Shown here in pieces: positions 1-7,392 of a stretch of 33,412 nucleotides of DNA. The notes under the pieces are model-generated. The model did no database searches, was not told the DNA's origin, and saw nothing but the letters and a program-made list of their open reading frames with translations. Both the position numbers and the translations under genes were made by a program. Positions within the stretch are counted from its first letter, which is position 1; the number at the start of each line of letters is the position of its first letter. Source of the DNA: Oscillospiraceae bacterium (GTDB lineage: Bacteria; Bacillota; Clostridia; Oscillospirales; Oscillospiraceae); assembly GCA_024404315.1 (NCBI GenBank), contig JAKSQD010000022.1, positions 1 through 33,412 on the forward strand, given 5' to 3'.

Positions 1-52
1 CTTCTGCCGACAATACTTGCCTGGAGACGGGTCGGAAAGATAGGTAGTGCTA
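1..52 (+). rRNA. 5S ribosomal RNA, 3' end (partial)
   Basis: The first ~50 bases resemble the 3' third of a bacterial 5S rRNA: a CCGACAATACTTGCCTGGAG stretch, then GACGGGTCGG and GATAGGTAGTGCTAAC, which match the helix IV/V and terminal-helix pattern of 5S. The 5' part lies outside the window. A tRNA cluster starts 4 bases later, the usual order downstream of a clostridial rrn operon. The exact 3' end is inferred. Confidence 0.7.
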
Positions 53-56
53 ACAA

Positions 57-132
57 GCCTTAATAGCTCAGTCGGTAGAGCATGCGGCTGTTAACCGCAG
101 TGTCGTAGGTTCGAGTCCTACTTGAGGCGCCA
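57..132 (+). tRNA. tRNA-Asn (GTT)
   Basis: Full cloverleaf with acceptor GCCTTAA pairing TTGAGGC, anticodon loop CTGTTAA (anticodon GTT) and an encoded CCA. It is the first tRNA after the 5S gene. Confidence 0.95.
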
Positions 133-133
133 A

Positions 134-169
134 AAGTACCGCCATGTGGCATTTGACGTGGCGGTACTT
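134..169 (+). terminator. hairpin between tRNA-Asn and tRNA-Met
   Basis: AAGTACCGCCA and TGGCGGTACTT form a perfect 11-bp stem directly after the CCA of tRNA-Asn. Only a short T-rich tail (CTTCTT) follows, so this may be a processing hairpin or a weak terminator rather than a strong stop. Confidence 0.55.
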
Positions 170-184
170 CTTATGAAAAAATAT

Positions 185-261
185 GGGCCTTTAGCTCAGT
201 TGGTTAGAGCGTCCGGCTCATAACCGGATGGTCCCGGGTTCGAGCCCCTGAAGGCCCACCA
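185..261 (+). tRNA. tRNA-Met (CAT anticodon)
   Basis: Acceptor GGGCCTT pairs with AAGGCCC, the anticodon loop is CTCATAA (CAT), and CCA is encoded. The first acceptor base pair is normal, so this is not an initiator tRNA. It is most like elongator Met, but a lysidine-modified tRNA-Ile2 cannot be excluded by eye. Confidence 0.9.
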
Positions 262-302
262 GAGTTTATCAGGGAAACGGAAAGAGACCTTCCTCCTGTT
301 AT

Positions 303-378
303 AGGGGTATAGCTCAGCAGGTAGAGCAGCGGTCTCCAAAACCGCGTGCCGAGGGTTCGATTCCTTCTGCCCCTGCCA
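303..378 (+). tRNA. tRNA-Trp (CCA anticodon)
   Basis: Acceptor AGGGGTA pairs with TGCCCCT, the anticodon loop is CTCCAAA (CCA), and a terminal CCA is encoded. Confidence 0.95.
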
Positions 379-422
379 TGGTTGAATCAGCATTTGCTGT
401 TTCTCATATATATTTAGGCGAT

Positions 423-499
423 GGCCCGGTAGTTCAGTTGGTTAGAACGCCAGCCTGTCACGCTGGAGGTCGACGGTTCGAGCCCGTTCCGGGTCGCCA
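423..499 (+). tRNA. tRNA-Asp (GTC)
   Basis: Cloverleaf with anticodon loop CTGTCAC (GTC), a T-arm GGTTCGAGCC and an encoded CCA. It lies 3 bases before tRNA-Thr. Confidence 0.95.
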
Positions 500-502
500 T
501 TT

Positions 503-635
<133 letters not shown>

Positions 636-643
636 AAAATCGG

Positions 644-699
644 GGGAACTCCCGTGGGAACATTTGGGAACAAAGCCCTGTGTGAGTGTCGGTGTGAGC
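644..699 (+). repeat. putative integrase arm-type sites, element 1 left end
   Basis: Three GGGAAC boxes (644-649, 656-661, 666-671) are followed by two GTGTGAG boxes (680-686, 692-698), just before the integrase stop codon. GGGAAC boxes recur at the right end of the element (15350-15419). Repeats near both ends of an integrated element are the expected layout for integrase or excisionase arm binding. The function is inferred. Confidence 0.5.
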
Positions 700-700
700 G

Positions 701-2119
701 TCAATTCAGTCCTAAAAGTAACATCAGAGATGCAGCCTTTTCAGGAGATTCTTGAAGCATTTGCATCAGTTTCAGCATGGATTCGTTCATGGGGGGCTGG
801 GCAGGTGCTTCTTCTTTTTTCGTCTGCTGGAGAGGGGAGAAGAAGTGTTCGTCCATCTTACGGGCAAGATGCTTGCGATCCTCATCAAAGCTGTGGCTGT
901 AAACATCCATTACCATACGGCTTTGACTGTGACCCGTGTCCTTCTGGACGGTCTTTACATCACCGCCGCTGATTTTCAGCTTCATACTGGTGCTGCTGTG
1001 ACGGAGGGAATGGAACACAACAGGGGTAAGGTGAAATTCCTCAATCAGAGCCTTGATCTTCTTGGCGATGGTGTGCTCCTCAAAAGGTCGTCCGTTGTCC
1101 TGTGCCACCACAAGATTGAAGTCCTGATATTCGCCTTGCAGGTCTGCTTTGATGTCGTCCTGACGGCTCTTGGTGTCTCTCAGCATCTCCACCACGGTAA
1201 AGGGGAGGTAGATGGTTCTGACGCTGCTTTCCGTCTTAGGGGTTTTCAGGACGAGAGAGGTGGTGCAGCCGGTTTTCTTGATTTCGGGAAAGGTCAGGAA
1301 TACTTCGTCCCGTCCCTTGCTGCGGAGCTGCTCAAGGCTGGATTTCTGACAACGACGCAGCTCCTTTTCCACATAGAGAAAGGCTTCATCTCTCTCCACC
1401 AGTTCCTCATCAATGTGAACACAGTCCCACGTCAGAGCCAAAATCTCACCCACACGCATGGAACAGCCCAATGCAAGGAACAGGCACAGCCGGAGAATTG
1501 GGTCAGCACACAGATCGACTGCCTCGTGTGCCTCCTGATCGCTCCATGCCTTTCTCTTTGCCTTTTTGTACTTGGGAAGCTCCACATTCATCGCAGGATT
1601 GTTCCCCTTGTAGTAGTCCCAACGAATCGCCTGATTCATCGCACCACGGATGATGGAATGAACCTTCTCAATGACGCTGGGGGTGATGGTCTTTTCCTCG
1701 TGCTCATGCCCTTTGGTCTTGACCGCAGGCTCGGTCAGGAGCTTCTGATAAAACAGCTCCAAACGGCGAGTGGTGAGCATTTTAATGGGTAAATCACCGA
1801 TGTAGGGGAGAATATAGTCCTTAATACGATGCTGATTGCAGGAAAGAGTGGATTCACTCCAATGGGACAGCCCGTAGAGGTTCACATATTCCTCCATAAG
1901 CTGAGAAACGGTCATGGTTTCGCTGATGAGATCGTGGTTCACATCGGGGTCAACCAGCTCAGGGGGAGGGAGGAGGGTGCCACGCTTCTTTTCCAGCTTG
2001 ATCTGAGCAAGACGCAGGTCAGCTTCTTCCTGAGAATCATAAGATTCATGAATTAACTTGGGATAATTGGGGCAACGATAGTCAATTCGGAACTTGTTGC
2101 CATGTTTTACAACTTTCAT
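701..2119 (-). CDS. tyrosine recombinase/integrase of element 1
   Basis: This 472-residue phage-type integrase is predicted to insert and excise element 1 at tRNA-Thr. From the ATG at 2119 it has an N-terminal arm-binding region (residues 1-60), a SAM-like core-binding domain (about 70-180) and a catalytic domain with R222 (SMRVGEIL), H370-x-x-R373 (HSLRH), H397 (DTGH) and nucleophile Y407 (VYSH). A Met/Gln-rich tail follows (about 415-472). An in-frame GTG lies 15 bases upstream, but the ATG has GAGGT at good spacing and aligns with the start of the element 2 integrase. The stop lies about 65 bases inside the attachment repeat boundary, the usual position. It is closely related to the element 2 enzyme but keeps the full tail. 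Confidence 0.93.
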   Translation of the reverse strand: MKVVKHGNKFRIDYRCPNYPKLIHESYDSQEEADLRLAQIKLEKKRGTLLPPPELVDPDVNHDLISETMTVSQLMEEYVNLYGLSHWSESTLSCNQHRIKDYILPYIGDLPIKMLTTRRLELFYQKLLTEPAVKTKGHEHEEKTITPSVIEKVHSIIRGAMNQAIRWDYYKGNNPAMNVELPKYKKAKRKAWSDQEAHEAVDLCADPILRLCLFLALGCSMRVGEILALTWDCVHIDEELVERDEAFLYVEKELRRCQKSSLEQLRSKGRDEVFLTFPEIKKTGCTTSLVLKTPKTESSVRTIYLPFTVVEMLRDTKSRQDDIKADLQGEYQDFNLVVAQDNGRPFEEHTIAKKIKALIEEFHLTPVVFHSLRHSSTSMKLKISGGDVKTVQKDTGHSQSRMVMDVYSHSFDEDRKHLARKMDEHFFSPLQQTKKEEAPAQPPMNESMLKLMQMLQESPEKAASLMLLLGLN

Positions 2120-2146
2120 TTGATCATACCTCACAGTTTATGGATT

Positions 2147-2230
2147 CCTCATCCAGTGCCGATGCCTCCTTTTCTGACTGCGGGTATTTGCCAGTGAGGA
2201 AAGTATAGCACCGGATGAGGAAAAAATCAA
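2147..2230 (-). promoter_or_regulatory. integrase promoter with surrounding dyad, element 1
   Basis: On the minus strand TTGATT (2225-2230) and TATACT (2202-2207) are separated by exactly 17 bp, a good sigma-A promoter for the integrase. A 13-bp inverted repeat with one mismatch (CCTCATCCAGTGC at 2147-2159, GCACCGGATGAGG at 2208-2220) encloses the -10 box, with one arm filling the spacer. Element 2 has the same layout with different arm sequences, so this is probably an operator or a read-through RNA hairpin. Confidence 0.6.
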
Positions 2231-2235
2231 CACGA

Positions 2236-2430
2236 TTAACTATAATTGTTCAGGAAGTCCATGAGAGCGGACTGGGGGATACGAATGTTCTTGCCGATGC
2301 GGATGCTCCTGATCTCGCCGCTGTTGACGAGAGAGTAAGCGGCGTTGCGTCCGATGCCCAGAACCTTTGCCAGTTCGGGGACAGAGAGAACGAGGGGAAG
2401 ATCGTTAGGGTTAAAACGGTTAGAATACAT
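2236..2430 (-). CDS. excisionase-like HTH protein, element 1
   Basis: A 64-residue protein with a MerR/excisionase-type helix-turn-helix: LSVPELAKVLGIGRNAAYSL, then a wing-like IRIGKNIRIPQSAL and a short C-terminal helix. Such proteins usually bend DNA at attachment arms and set the direction of recombination. AGGAGG lies 8 bases before the ATG. It starts 25 bases after the mobB-like gene and precedes the integrase, so excision and mobilization are probably co-expressed. Its N-terminal 16 residues are identical to the element 2 copy. A role as a repressor of the integrase promoter is equally possible. Confidence 0.8.
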   Translation of the reverse strand: MYSNRFNPNDLPLVLSVPELAKVLGIGRNAAYSLVNSGEIRSIRIGKNIRIPQSALMDFLNNYS

Positions 2431-2455
2431 GGAAATTTCCTCCTAAGTTTAGAAA

Positions 2456-2851
2456 TTAAAGATTTTTGATGAAATACAGAACGAAAATGATAGTTCCGAT
2501 GTTGAAAAGACTGTTCAGGAGCAGCCAGAGCTTAAAGCTCCATCCCACGGTGTTTTTTCGTATGGTTTTGAGTGCGAGCTGCGTTGTGCCCGTCAGCTCG
2601 GAGTTTGCCGTCTCGAAAGAGGTCATCAAAAGAGAGATATTCGTCTGTAATGACCTGTTTTGCTCGTCGTAATTGTTCTTCAAGTGAGCGAGGCTGTTCT
2701 GGGACTTCCTCATATCTTCGTACAGTTGGCGGTTCATCATGGTCAGGTCGGACACTTGACTTTTGAGTGTGTCCAGAGACGCTTCGAGCCTTTGGATAGG
2801 CGGCTTGGGATTCTCGCTCAGTCTGTTCTCGACGATGTTTTGTAAATTCAC
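2456..2851 (-). CDS. nested MobB-like coiled-coil membrane protein, element 1
   Basis: A 131-residue protein starts at a GTG (2849-2851) with AAGGAG about 9 bases upstream, inside the relaxase gene in another frame. About 320 bp are coding in two frames. Residues 1-20 (NLQNIVENRLSENPKPP) are conserved with element 2. Residues about 20-85 look like a coiled coil, and the C-terminus is a single membrane helix (LWLLLNSLFNIGTIIFVLYF) encoded beyond the relaxase stop. Nested mob genes for small membrane proteins are known from ColE1 and RSF1010 mobilization loci (MbeB/MobB). By analogy this may tether the relaxosome to the membrane or a helper transfer channel. The family assignment is by layout, not sequence. 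Confidence 0.72.
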   Translation of the reverse strand: MNLQNIVENRLSENPKPPIQRLEASLDTLKSQVSDLTMMNRQLYEDMRKSQNSLAHLKNNYDEQNRSLQTNISLLMTSFETANSELTGTTQLALKTIRKNTVGWSFKLWLLLNSLFNIGTIIFVLYFIKNL

Positions 2852-3617
2852 GTTGTAAACTCTCCTTAGAAAAGTCAAAATGGAAGGTATCTGATAACTT
2901 TTTGTTGCGGACTTTATGTCCTTCGAGGTCGGAGAAGGTAATATACTTTTTCGTGTCCGTCCATGTGGTTGCAACGCCGTAGTCCAGCAACTTTTCGATG
3001 AAGTCCTCACGATTCAGGGCAGATTTCAGGACAGAACACACTGCAACGGCGATCTCCAAAAGGAAACTGTGACCTTCTCCACGAGCAGCCTTCTCCAAAA
3101 CCTGATGCTTGTCCTTGTTCCATGTCGTTGCGTCGGTTCGCTGCTGTCCGTCAAAGGTCTTACCCTTTTCGCAGATGGTCAGTCCAGCCTCACGGCACAG
3201 GTTGTCGGAAAAATCCTTTGCTTCTTGCAGCCAGTGGGCAGAGGTATGGATTTTCTTTCCCGTCTGGTAATTGACGGAGTTGACAATGATGTGAGAATGA
3301 ACATGATCTCTGTCCACATGGGTGGAAACAAGACATTCATAGCCGAAAAATTGACCAGATGCCCAGAGGACAGCAATTTCATGAGCCTGTTCGGGGGTGA
3401 TGTTCTCGTAGGGAGAAAAACTTTGGATATAGTGGTCGTACTGTCTGCCGCCGGTCTTGTGCCAAATTTTCTTGGTGTTCTCCATCTCCAACGTAGCTGA
3501 CATAGGGTCACAGTGGATGCCGGAGATCAGACGCGCCTCCGTTTTTTCCTTCTTCGTGATGTAATCAACGGCTACGCTCAACTTTGCCTTGGAGTGAACT
3601 GCTTTAATGACAGCCAA
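2532..3617 (-). CDS. relaxase/mobilization nuclease (MOBP-type), element 1
   Basis: This 361-residue relaxase should nick one oriT strand and stay covalently bound for transfer. The HUH-like metal motif is clear at H100-x-D-x-D-H105-x-H107-x-H109, followed by IIVNSV. Y19 in VDYI is a candidate nucleophile. The catalytic domain spans about residues 1-260, and the charged C-terminal region overlaps the nested mobB-like gene. The start is TTG (3615-3617), preceded by GAGGAG and overlapping the end of mobC by 40 bases, so it is probably translationally coupled. The N-terminal two thirds are nearly identical to the element 2 relaxase. The C-terminal part differs, including an 18-residue indel shared with the nested frame. 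Confidence 0.92.
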   Translation of the reverse strand: MAVIKAVHSKAKLSVAVDYITKKEKTEARLISGIHCDPMSATLEMENTKKIWHKTGGRQYDHYIQSFSPYENITPEQAHEIAVLWASGQFFGYECLVSTHVDRDHVHSHIIVNSVNYQTGKKIHTSAHWLQEAKDFSDNLCREAGLTICEKGKTFDGQQRTDATTWNKDKHQVLEKAARGEGHSFLLEIAVAVCSVLKSALNREDFIEKLLDYGVATTWTDTKKYITFSDLEGHKVRNKKLSDTFHFDFSKESLQREFTKHRREQTERESQAAYPKARSVSGHTQKSSVRPDHDEPPTVRRYEEVPEQPRSLEEQLRRAKQVITDEYLSFDDLFRDGKLRADGHNAARTQNHTKKHRGMEL

Positions 3618-3895
3618 AGATTGTTCAGCTCCTCTCGGATAGCAGCCAGTTCACGCTGGTCGATGGGAAAGCCCATGTTGGCGAGGCGGGTGAGCTGGTT
3701 GAGGTTGTTGCCGATGCTTTTGAGCTGTGCGGAAAATTCTCTCAGCCCGTCCGTGTTGACGATGGGTTTGTTGAGAATTGCCCGCAGGAGGTAGTCCTGC
3801 TGTTTCAGCCCAGAGGCGGCAACTTTCTTTTTGATACGTTCATGTTGGTCATCTGACATTCGGATGACCATTTGCTTGGTGTTTGTACGGGACAT
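3578..3895 (-). CDS. mobC: MobC relaxosome accessory protein, element 1
   Basis: A 105-residue basic protein of the MobC family. It has an N-terminal ribbon-helix-helix-like segment (TKQMVIRMSDDQHERIKKK) and the typical helical C-terminus with LKSIGNNLNQLTRLAN. MobC proteins bind oriT and help the relaxase melt and nick DNA. The ATG at 3895 has AGGAGAA 6 bases upstream. The longer frame upstream to 4123 reads through the conserved noncoding oriT-like region and is not used. It is first in the mobC-relaxase-mobB-xis operon. Confidence 0.9.
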   Translation of the reverse strand: MSRTNTKQMVIRMSDDQHERIKKKVAASGLKQQDYLLRAILNKPIVNTDGLREFSAQLKSIGNNLNQLTRLANMGFPIDQRELAAIREELNNLWLSLKQFTPRQS

Positions 3896-3899
3896 AAAT

Positions 3900-4345
3900 T
3901 TTCTCCTATCGTTCCGGTTAGTGGAACACGAAAGTTTTTGCGGGAGTCCAGAGGAGCTTTTTTCAAAAAGCTGCCTGTGGTGGGGTTCGGGGCGAAGCCC
4001 TAATCCTGCGACGCTTGCGGAGCTAACCAGCGAAAGTGTGAATTTCAGAATCGGATTGGATGATGGAATTACCGCTTCGCTGATGCGTCGCAGACTGGGG
4101 TTTGAAGGGGCAAAGCCACTCACAAGCGGGTCAAATGGCTATCATTTGGCGGAGCTTGCCTCTCTCTATGACAGACGCTACCGAAGGGGCGACGGTCAAC
4201 CACGCCACACAGGGGGCGGCTGGCATAGAGTGTGGGGACGACGGGAGGAGGGAGAAAATTTGACTCGCCATTTGGAGGAAAATGTTCTCACTTCCTTCCA
4301 CGAGTCCCCACATAGGAAGCTGCGAAGTAGATTCCGTAACCACGC
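3900..4345. other. putative oriT and structured noncoding region, element 1
   Basis: About 450 bp without a credible gene lie upstream of mobC. Positions 4005-4160 are identical to 19075-19230 in element 2. Visible dyads are CTGCGACGC (4006-4014) with GCGTCGCAG (4085-4093), an inner CAGCGAA/TTCGCTG pair, CTCTATG (4164-4170) with CATAGAG (4224-4230), and TGTGGGGAC (4231-4239) with GTCCCCACA (4304-4312). Nested hairpins beside mobC/relaxase genes are what an oriT looks like. The nic site is not located. Confidence 0.6.
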
Positions 4346-4454
4346 TGAGAGGGGAATTTGAAAATGGAGCAGACCGCGATTTTATCCGTAGCAAGCGTAC
4401 AGGCGTACCGTCAGAGGACTTCTGCGACGTTGCGACGGACGTTACACATAAAAA

Positions 4455-5765
4455 TCAGGTTGCTGCACAAATTCCCATGAAGCCACGGACACGTTTCCCC
4501 TCGTAGTTGTAGATGGTGTTGGTGTATTCAAGACCATACTCCTTCTCGTGCTGAATGAGAAAGTTGCTAAAGGTGCGTGAAGCCAGCGGTGTGAGCATAT
4601 TGTCATCACAAAACCGGACGTAAATGGCATATAATGCTCGTGAAGTGATCTCGCTGTCCGCATGAAACTCGATGTAGCCGGTGGATTCCAGAAATTCCAC
4701 AATGTTGTTGCTGTCACGAATGTTGAAGGTCAGATTTTCGGCGGTACGCTCACTGACGGTGAACTTGTAGCTGTTGGAGAGCAGCCGCAGCAGACCTTCC
4801 AGACACCAAAGAAAGATGCCTTCGATTTCGGCACACATTTTCTCCGCCAGATACGGGTCGTCCACACGGTTTTTGTCCTTTTCACGCACGGAGACGATAA
4901 GCTGGCGGCGGTAGAAGCCGTCACTTTTGTCATACAGTGCGTGCATGGTGCCGTTGCCAAACGCCATAAAACGTGCGTAGAGAAGCCCTTGATAGCTCTG
5001 TTTGCCCTTCTTCTCTAAGTCCATAGGAAGCTCCGCTGTGACGATGGACTTGATGTTGTTGGTCTGGGGCAGAGCCTCCAGCTTCATATCATCGTCCACT
5101 ATGGCAAGCTGAAATTGGAGATCGGCACGGGCGAAGGGGCTTGTCTCCACCTTGGAGATGCTGCCTACGTTCATGTTGGAGCCGAGGAGAGCTTTCATGA
5201 CCAGACCGATTCTGGACTTTCCCTCGCCGCCCTTGCCGGTGAGAAACAGCATCTTCTGACCCTTGGTGGAGGGAATCAGGCAGTAGCCCATAAATTCTTG
5301 AAGCGTGGGGATGTCCTCTGGATAGAGGAGCTGGTTGAGAAACTGTACCCAGTGAACAGGGGGCAGGGCGTTGGGATTGTAGTTGATGGGCAGACGGTTG
5401 GTGCAGTAATATTTCATCGGCTCAAACCGTCCGTCCAGATACAGTGTCCCGTTCGCCATGTTGATTCTGTCCAGATACAGGGGCAGCGGATCGGAATATG
5501 CCTCCACACGGAGCAGATCAATGATGCTGTTGACCTTTTTCGTGACGTTGGTGGTGGTGTAATCCTTGATCTGACGATAAATTTCCTGTTTCAGCCAATT
5601 TTCGTCAGTCATTCGTCCTTCGACGGTGTAAAATGAATCTTGAATACAAATAAGAGGGTACTGGCGAAGAAAGGCTTCGCAGAATCTTGCTTCGTTAATC
5701 TTGTCCTTGATGTACCAGCTCGGCACATCGGATGCACCCTCGTTGTGGGGAGCATGTTTGCTCAT
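4455..5765 (-). CDS. P4-type superfamily 3 helicase (primase-helicase), element 1
   Basis: A 436-residue D5/P4-like replication helicase. A D5-type N-terminal region (residues about 20-150) leads into an AAA+ SF3 core with Walker A GKGGEGKS (177-184) and Walker B LAIVDDD (220-226). A winged-helix C-terminus follows (about 340-436). It would unwind the excised circle from its origin. No N-terminal primase-polymerase domain is present, unlike many full-length relatives, so priming must come from elsewhere or the gene is a shortened form. The ATG at 5765 has GGAGG upstream and its own promoter. It is not homologous in detail to the replication proteins of elements 2 and 3. Confidence 0.85.
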   Translation of the reverse strand: MSKHAPHNEGASDVPSWYIKDKINEARFCEAFLRQYPLICIQDSFYTVEGRMTDENWLKQEIYRQIKDYTTTNVTKKVNSIIDLLRVEAYSDPLPLYLDRINMANGTLYLDGRFEPMKYYCTNRLPINYNPNALPPVHWVQFLNQLLYPEDIPTLQEFMGYCLIPSTKGQKMLFLTGKGGEGKSRIGLVMKALLGSNMNVGSISKVETSPFARADLQFQLAIVDDDMKLEALPQTNNIKSIVTAELPMDLEKKGKQSYQGLLYARFMAFGNGTMHALYDKSDGFYRRQLIVSVREKDKNRVDDPYLAEKMCAEIEGIFLWCLEGLLRLLSNSYKFTVSERTAENLTFNIRDSNNIVEFLESTGYIEFHADSEITSRALYAIYVRFCDDNMLTPLASRTFSNFLIQHEKEYGLEYTNTIYNYEGKRVRGFMGICAAT

Positions 5766-5790
5766 TGCTTAACCTCCGTTAGTTTTGTTT

Positions 5791-5838
5791 CACAATCGAT
5801 TGTGATGAGATGGTAACATAAAGCTCTTTTGGTTTCAA
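5791..5838 (-). promoter_or_regulatory. promoter and palindromic operator for the element 1 helicase
   Basis: On the minus strand TTGAAA (5833-5838) and TACCAT (5810-5815) are 17 bp apart. Just downstream lies the perfect 14-bp palindrome CACAATCGATTGTG (5791-5804), well placed as an operator between the start of transcription and the helicase ATG. Confidence 0.5.
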
Positions 5839-5842
5839 CCGT

Positions 5843-5891
5843 TTGACCCTTGATAGTTGTCGGGTTATAGGCAATTCACTGTCGGGTCATA
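5843..5891 (+). promoter_or_regulatory. divergent promoter for the zinc-ribbon gene
   Basis: TTGACC (5843-5848) and TATAGG (5866-5871) are 17 bp apart, reading toward the gene at 5919. A direct repeat TGTCGGGTTATA / TGTCGGGTCATA (starting 5858 and 5881) overlaps the -10 box and leader and could bind a regulator. Confidence 0.5.
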
Positions 5892-5918
5892 ACTTTTTAG
5901 ATAAAATAGAGGTGCTAA

Positions 5919-7265
5919 ATGAAAAAATGGGATATTCACATCGGGACAACAGAAACAACTTATACCGCCCAAATCGAAAATAAGACCATAACGGTATCCG
6001 CAGAAGCGGGGCTGTCCGCTCTGGATTTTCTGTATATCGACTGGGGCGTATTTCTTGATGAGCTGAAGGAGATACAGAAGATTCAACCGCAGGAGAAGAA
6101 AATCGTCCACAGCAGACTGATGATGCCTGAGACCGCTCCCTACTATCGTTTTGCCGGATGGTGCAGGCAGGCGGTGGAATTTCTGCGTGGTATCAATCCC
6201 GTATACGCTGAGAATTTTCAGGAGTGGCTTCGGTTTGAGATCGAGCGTCCCTACCTGACGGCCTATTGCGGCTCCGAGGAGAGCTTCAATCTGGCGAAGA
6301 TTCTTCGGGAGATAGCGGGAAATTGCTTCGATGAAAAGAGAGTAAAAAAGTACATCCACGACATCCGTCCGTCGGCGGAGAAGGAAATGGTAGCAGACAG
6401 GATTCTGTGGTTTGTGGACGCATATCCTGACTTTCCGAAGGATGCACAGTTTTCTGTGGATAAAAAGTGGATGGACAAGTATCAAAGTGGTGCTGAACCG
6501 CTGAATCAGATGGAAATTCTGCAAATCAGACGGTGGACAGAGGGGGAAGAATCTGAGGCGTTGGAGACCATGGTCTGGGAGTGTGACACCACGGCAAACG
6601 TGGATGATGCTTCTCTCTGCGAGGTCACGCAGGAGACCGTGGAACGGCTCATAGACTGGATGGAGGTGCTGCCCACCTATCAGGAGCATCTCACCACGCT
6701 GATTGCCTACCTTCTGGATGCTGATGAAGTCCAGAACGTGGATATAACGAAAGAAAGGCTCAATACACTGACAGAAATGCCAGAATATCAAGCCTTGGAG
6801 AAAGCGAGAACGGCGGTTTACAGGGAGGCGGCGATGCCTTGGAATCGGGAGCTGTCCCCGTATTTGTTCAGTCCTCTGCTTCTGGTGCTGGATGAATTTG
6901 AGTGGCTATGCCGTCACAGACGGAGAAAACTGATTAAATGTCGAAATTGTGGAAAATATTTCGTTATTGACGGTCTGAAAGCGATTTACTGCATGAGAAA
7001 GTATGAGAACAGCGAGGAAACTTGCCGTGAATACGCTAACCGCAGGAAGATGGAAAATCCCGATTGGGAGGAGATCGACCGGATTCACGAGACGGCACGA
7101 GACAGCTACTCCCGCAGGCTGAGAAATGCCCCAAACCGCAACACCGAGGCAGGAAGGAGAAATCGGGAGCAGTTTGAGGCATGGAAGAAGATGGCGATTG
7201 AGCAGAGAGACAGAGCGAGGAATGGGGAGATAAGTGTGGAGGAACTGAGGGAGAAGTTAAAATAA
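5919..7265 (+). CDS. protein of unknown function with C-terminal zinc-ribbon (DUF6076-like)
   Basis: A 448-residue soluble protein. Residues 1-320 are mostly helical with no motif I recognise. Residues 341-369 carry C341-x2-C344, C358 and C369 (KCRNCGKYF ... YC ... C), a probable zinc site followed by a basic helical tail. This layout resembles DUF6076-type proteins of clostridial mobile elements, a tentative match. The start has AGGTG upstream and its own promoter. It is divergent from the helicase and separates the mobility backbone from the cargo. Single-strand or RNA binding is possible from the zinc ribbon and basic tail, but that is inference. Confidence 0.7.
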   Translation: MKKWDIHIGTTETTYTAQIENKTITVSAEAGLSALDFLYIDWGVFLDELKEIQKIQPQEKKIVHSRLMMPETAPYYRFAGWCRQAVEFLRGINPVYAENFQEWLRFEIERPYLTAYCGSEESFNLAKILREIAGNCFDEKRVKKYIHDIRPSAEKEMVADRILWFVDAYPDFPKDAQFSVDKKWMDKYQSGAEPLNQMEILQIRRWTEGEESEALETMVWECDTTANVDDASLCEVTQETVERLIDWMEVLPTYQEHLTTLIAYLLDADEVQNVDITKERLNTLTEMPEYQALEKARTAVYREAAMPWNRELSPYLFSPLLLVLDEFEWLCRHRRRKLIKCRNCGKYFVIDGLKAIYCMRKYENSEETCREYANRRKMENPDWEEIDRIHETARDSYSRRLRNAPNRNTEAGRRNREQFEAWKKMAIEQRDRARNGEISVEELREKLK

Positions 7266-7328
7266 TAGTATACAAGGTTAAAAGGTATCGGTAATACTCT
7301 CTATTGATACATAAAATCAAAAGAATGA

Positions 7329-7357
7329 TTGCCATACATCTAAAAATAAGATATAAT
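7329..7357 (+). promoter_or_regulatory. promoter of the two-component operon
   Basis: TTGCCA (7329-7334) and a perfect TATAAT (7352-7357) are spaced by 17 bp, 36 bases before the response-regulator ATG, which has AAGGGG upstream. Confidence 0.65.
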
Positions 7358-7392
7358 TCCTGTAAAGAGAAAATGGGAAGAAGGGGATAGAG

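Noticed and set aside
752-1792. 346-codon plus-strand open frame across the element 1 integrase
   Set aside because: The opposite strand encodes an integrase with all catalytic residues. The plus frame has no recognisable motif and no equivalent start context.
3896-4123. N-terminal extension of mobC (181-codon frame)
   Set aside because: The extension reads through the conserved noncoding oriT-like block. The ATG at 3895 has a good ribosome binding site and aligns with the other MobC.
7285-7312. GTATC/GATAC inverted repeat after the zinc-ribbon gene
   Set aside because: The stem is only 5 bp with a long loop and no T run, too weak to call a terminator or operator.
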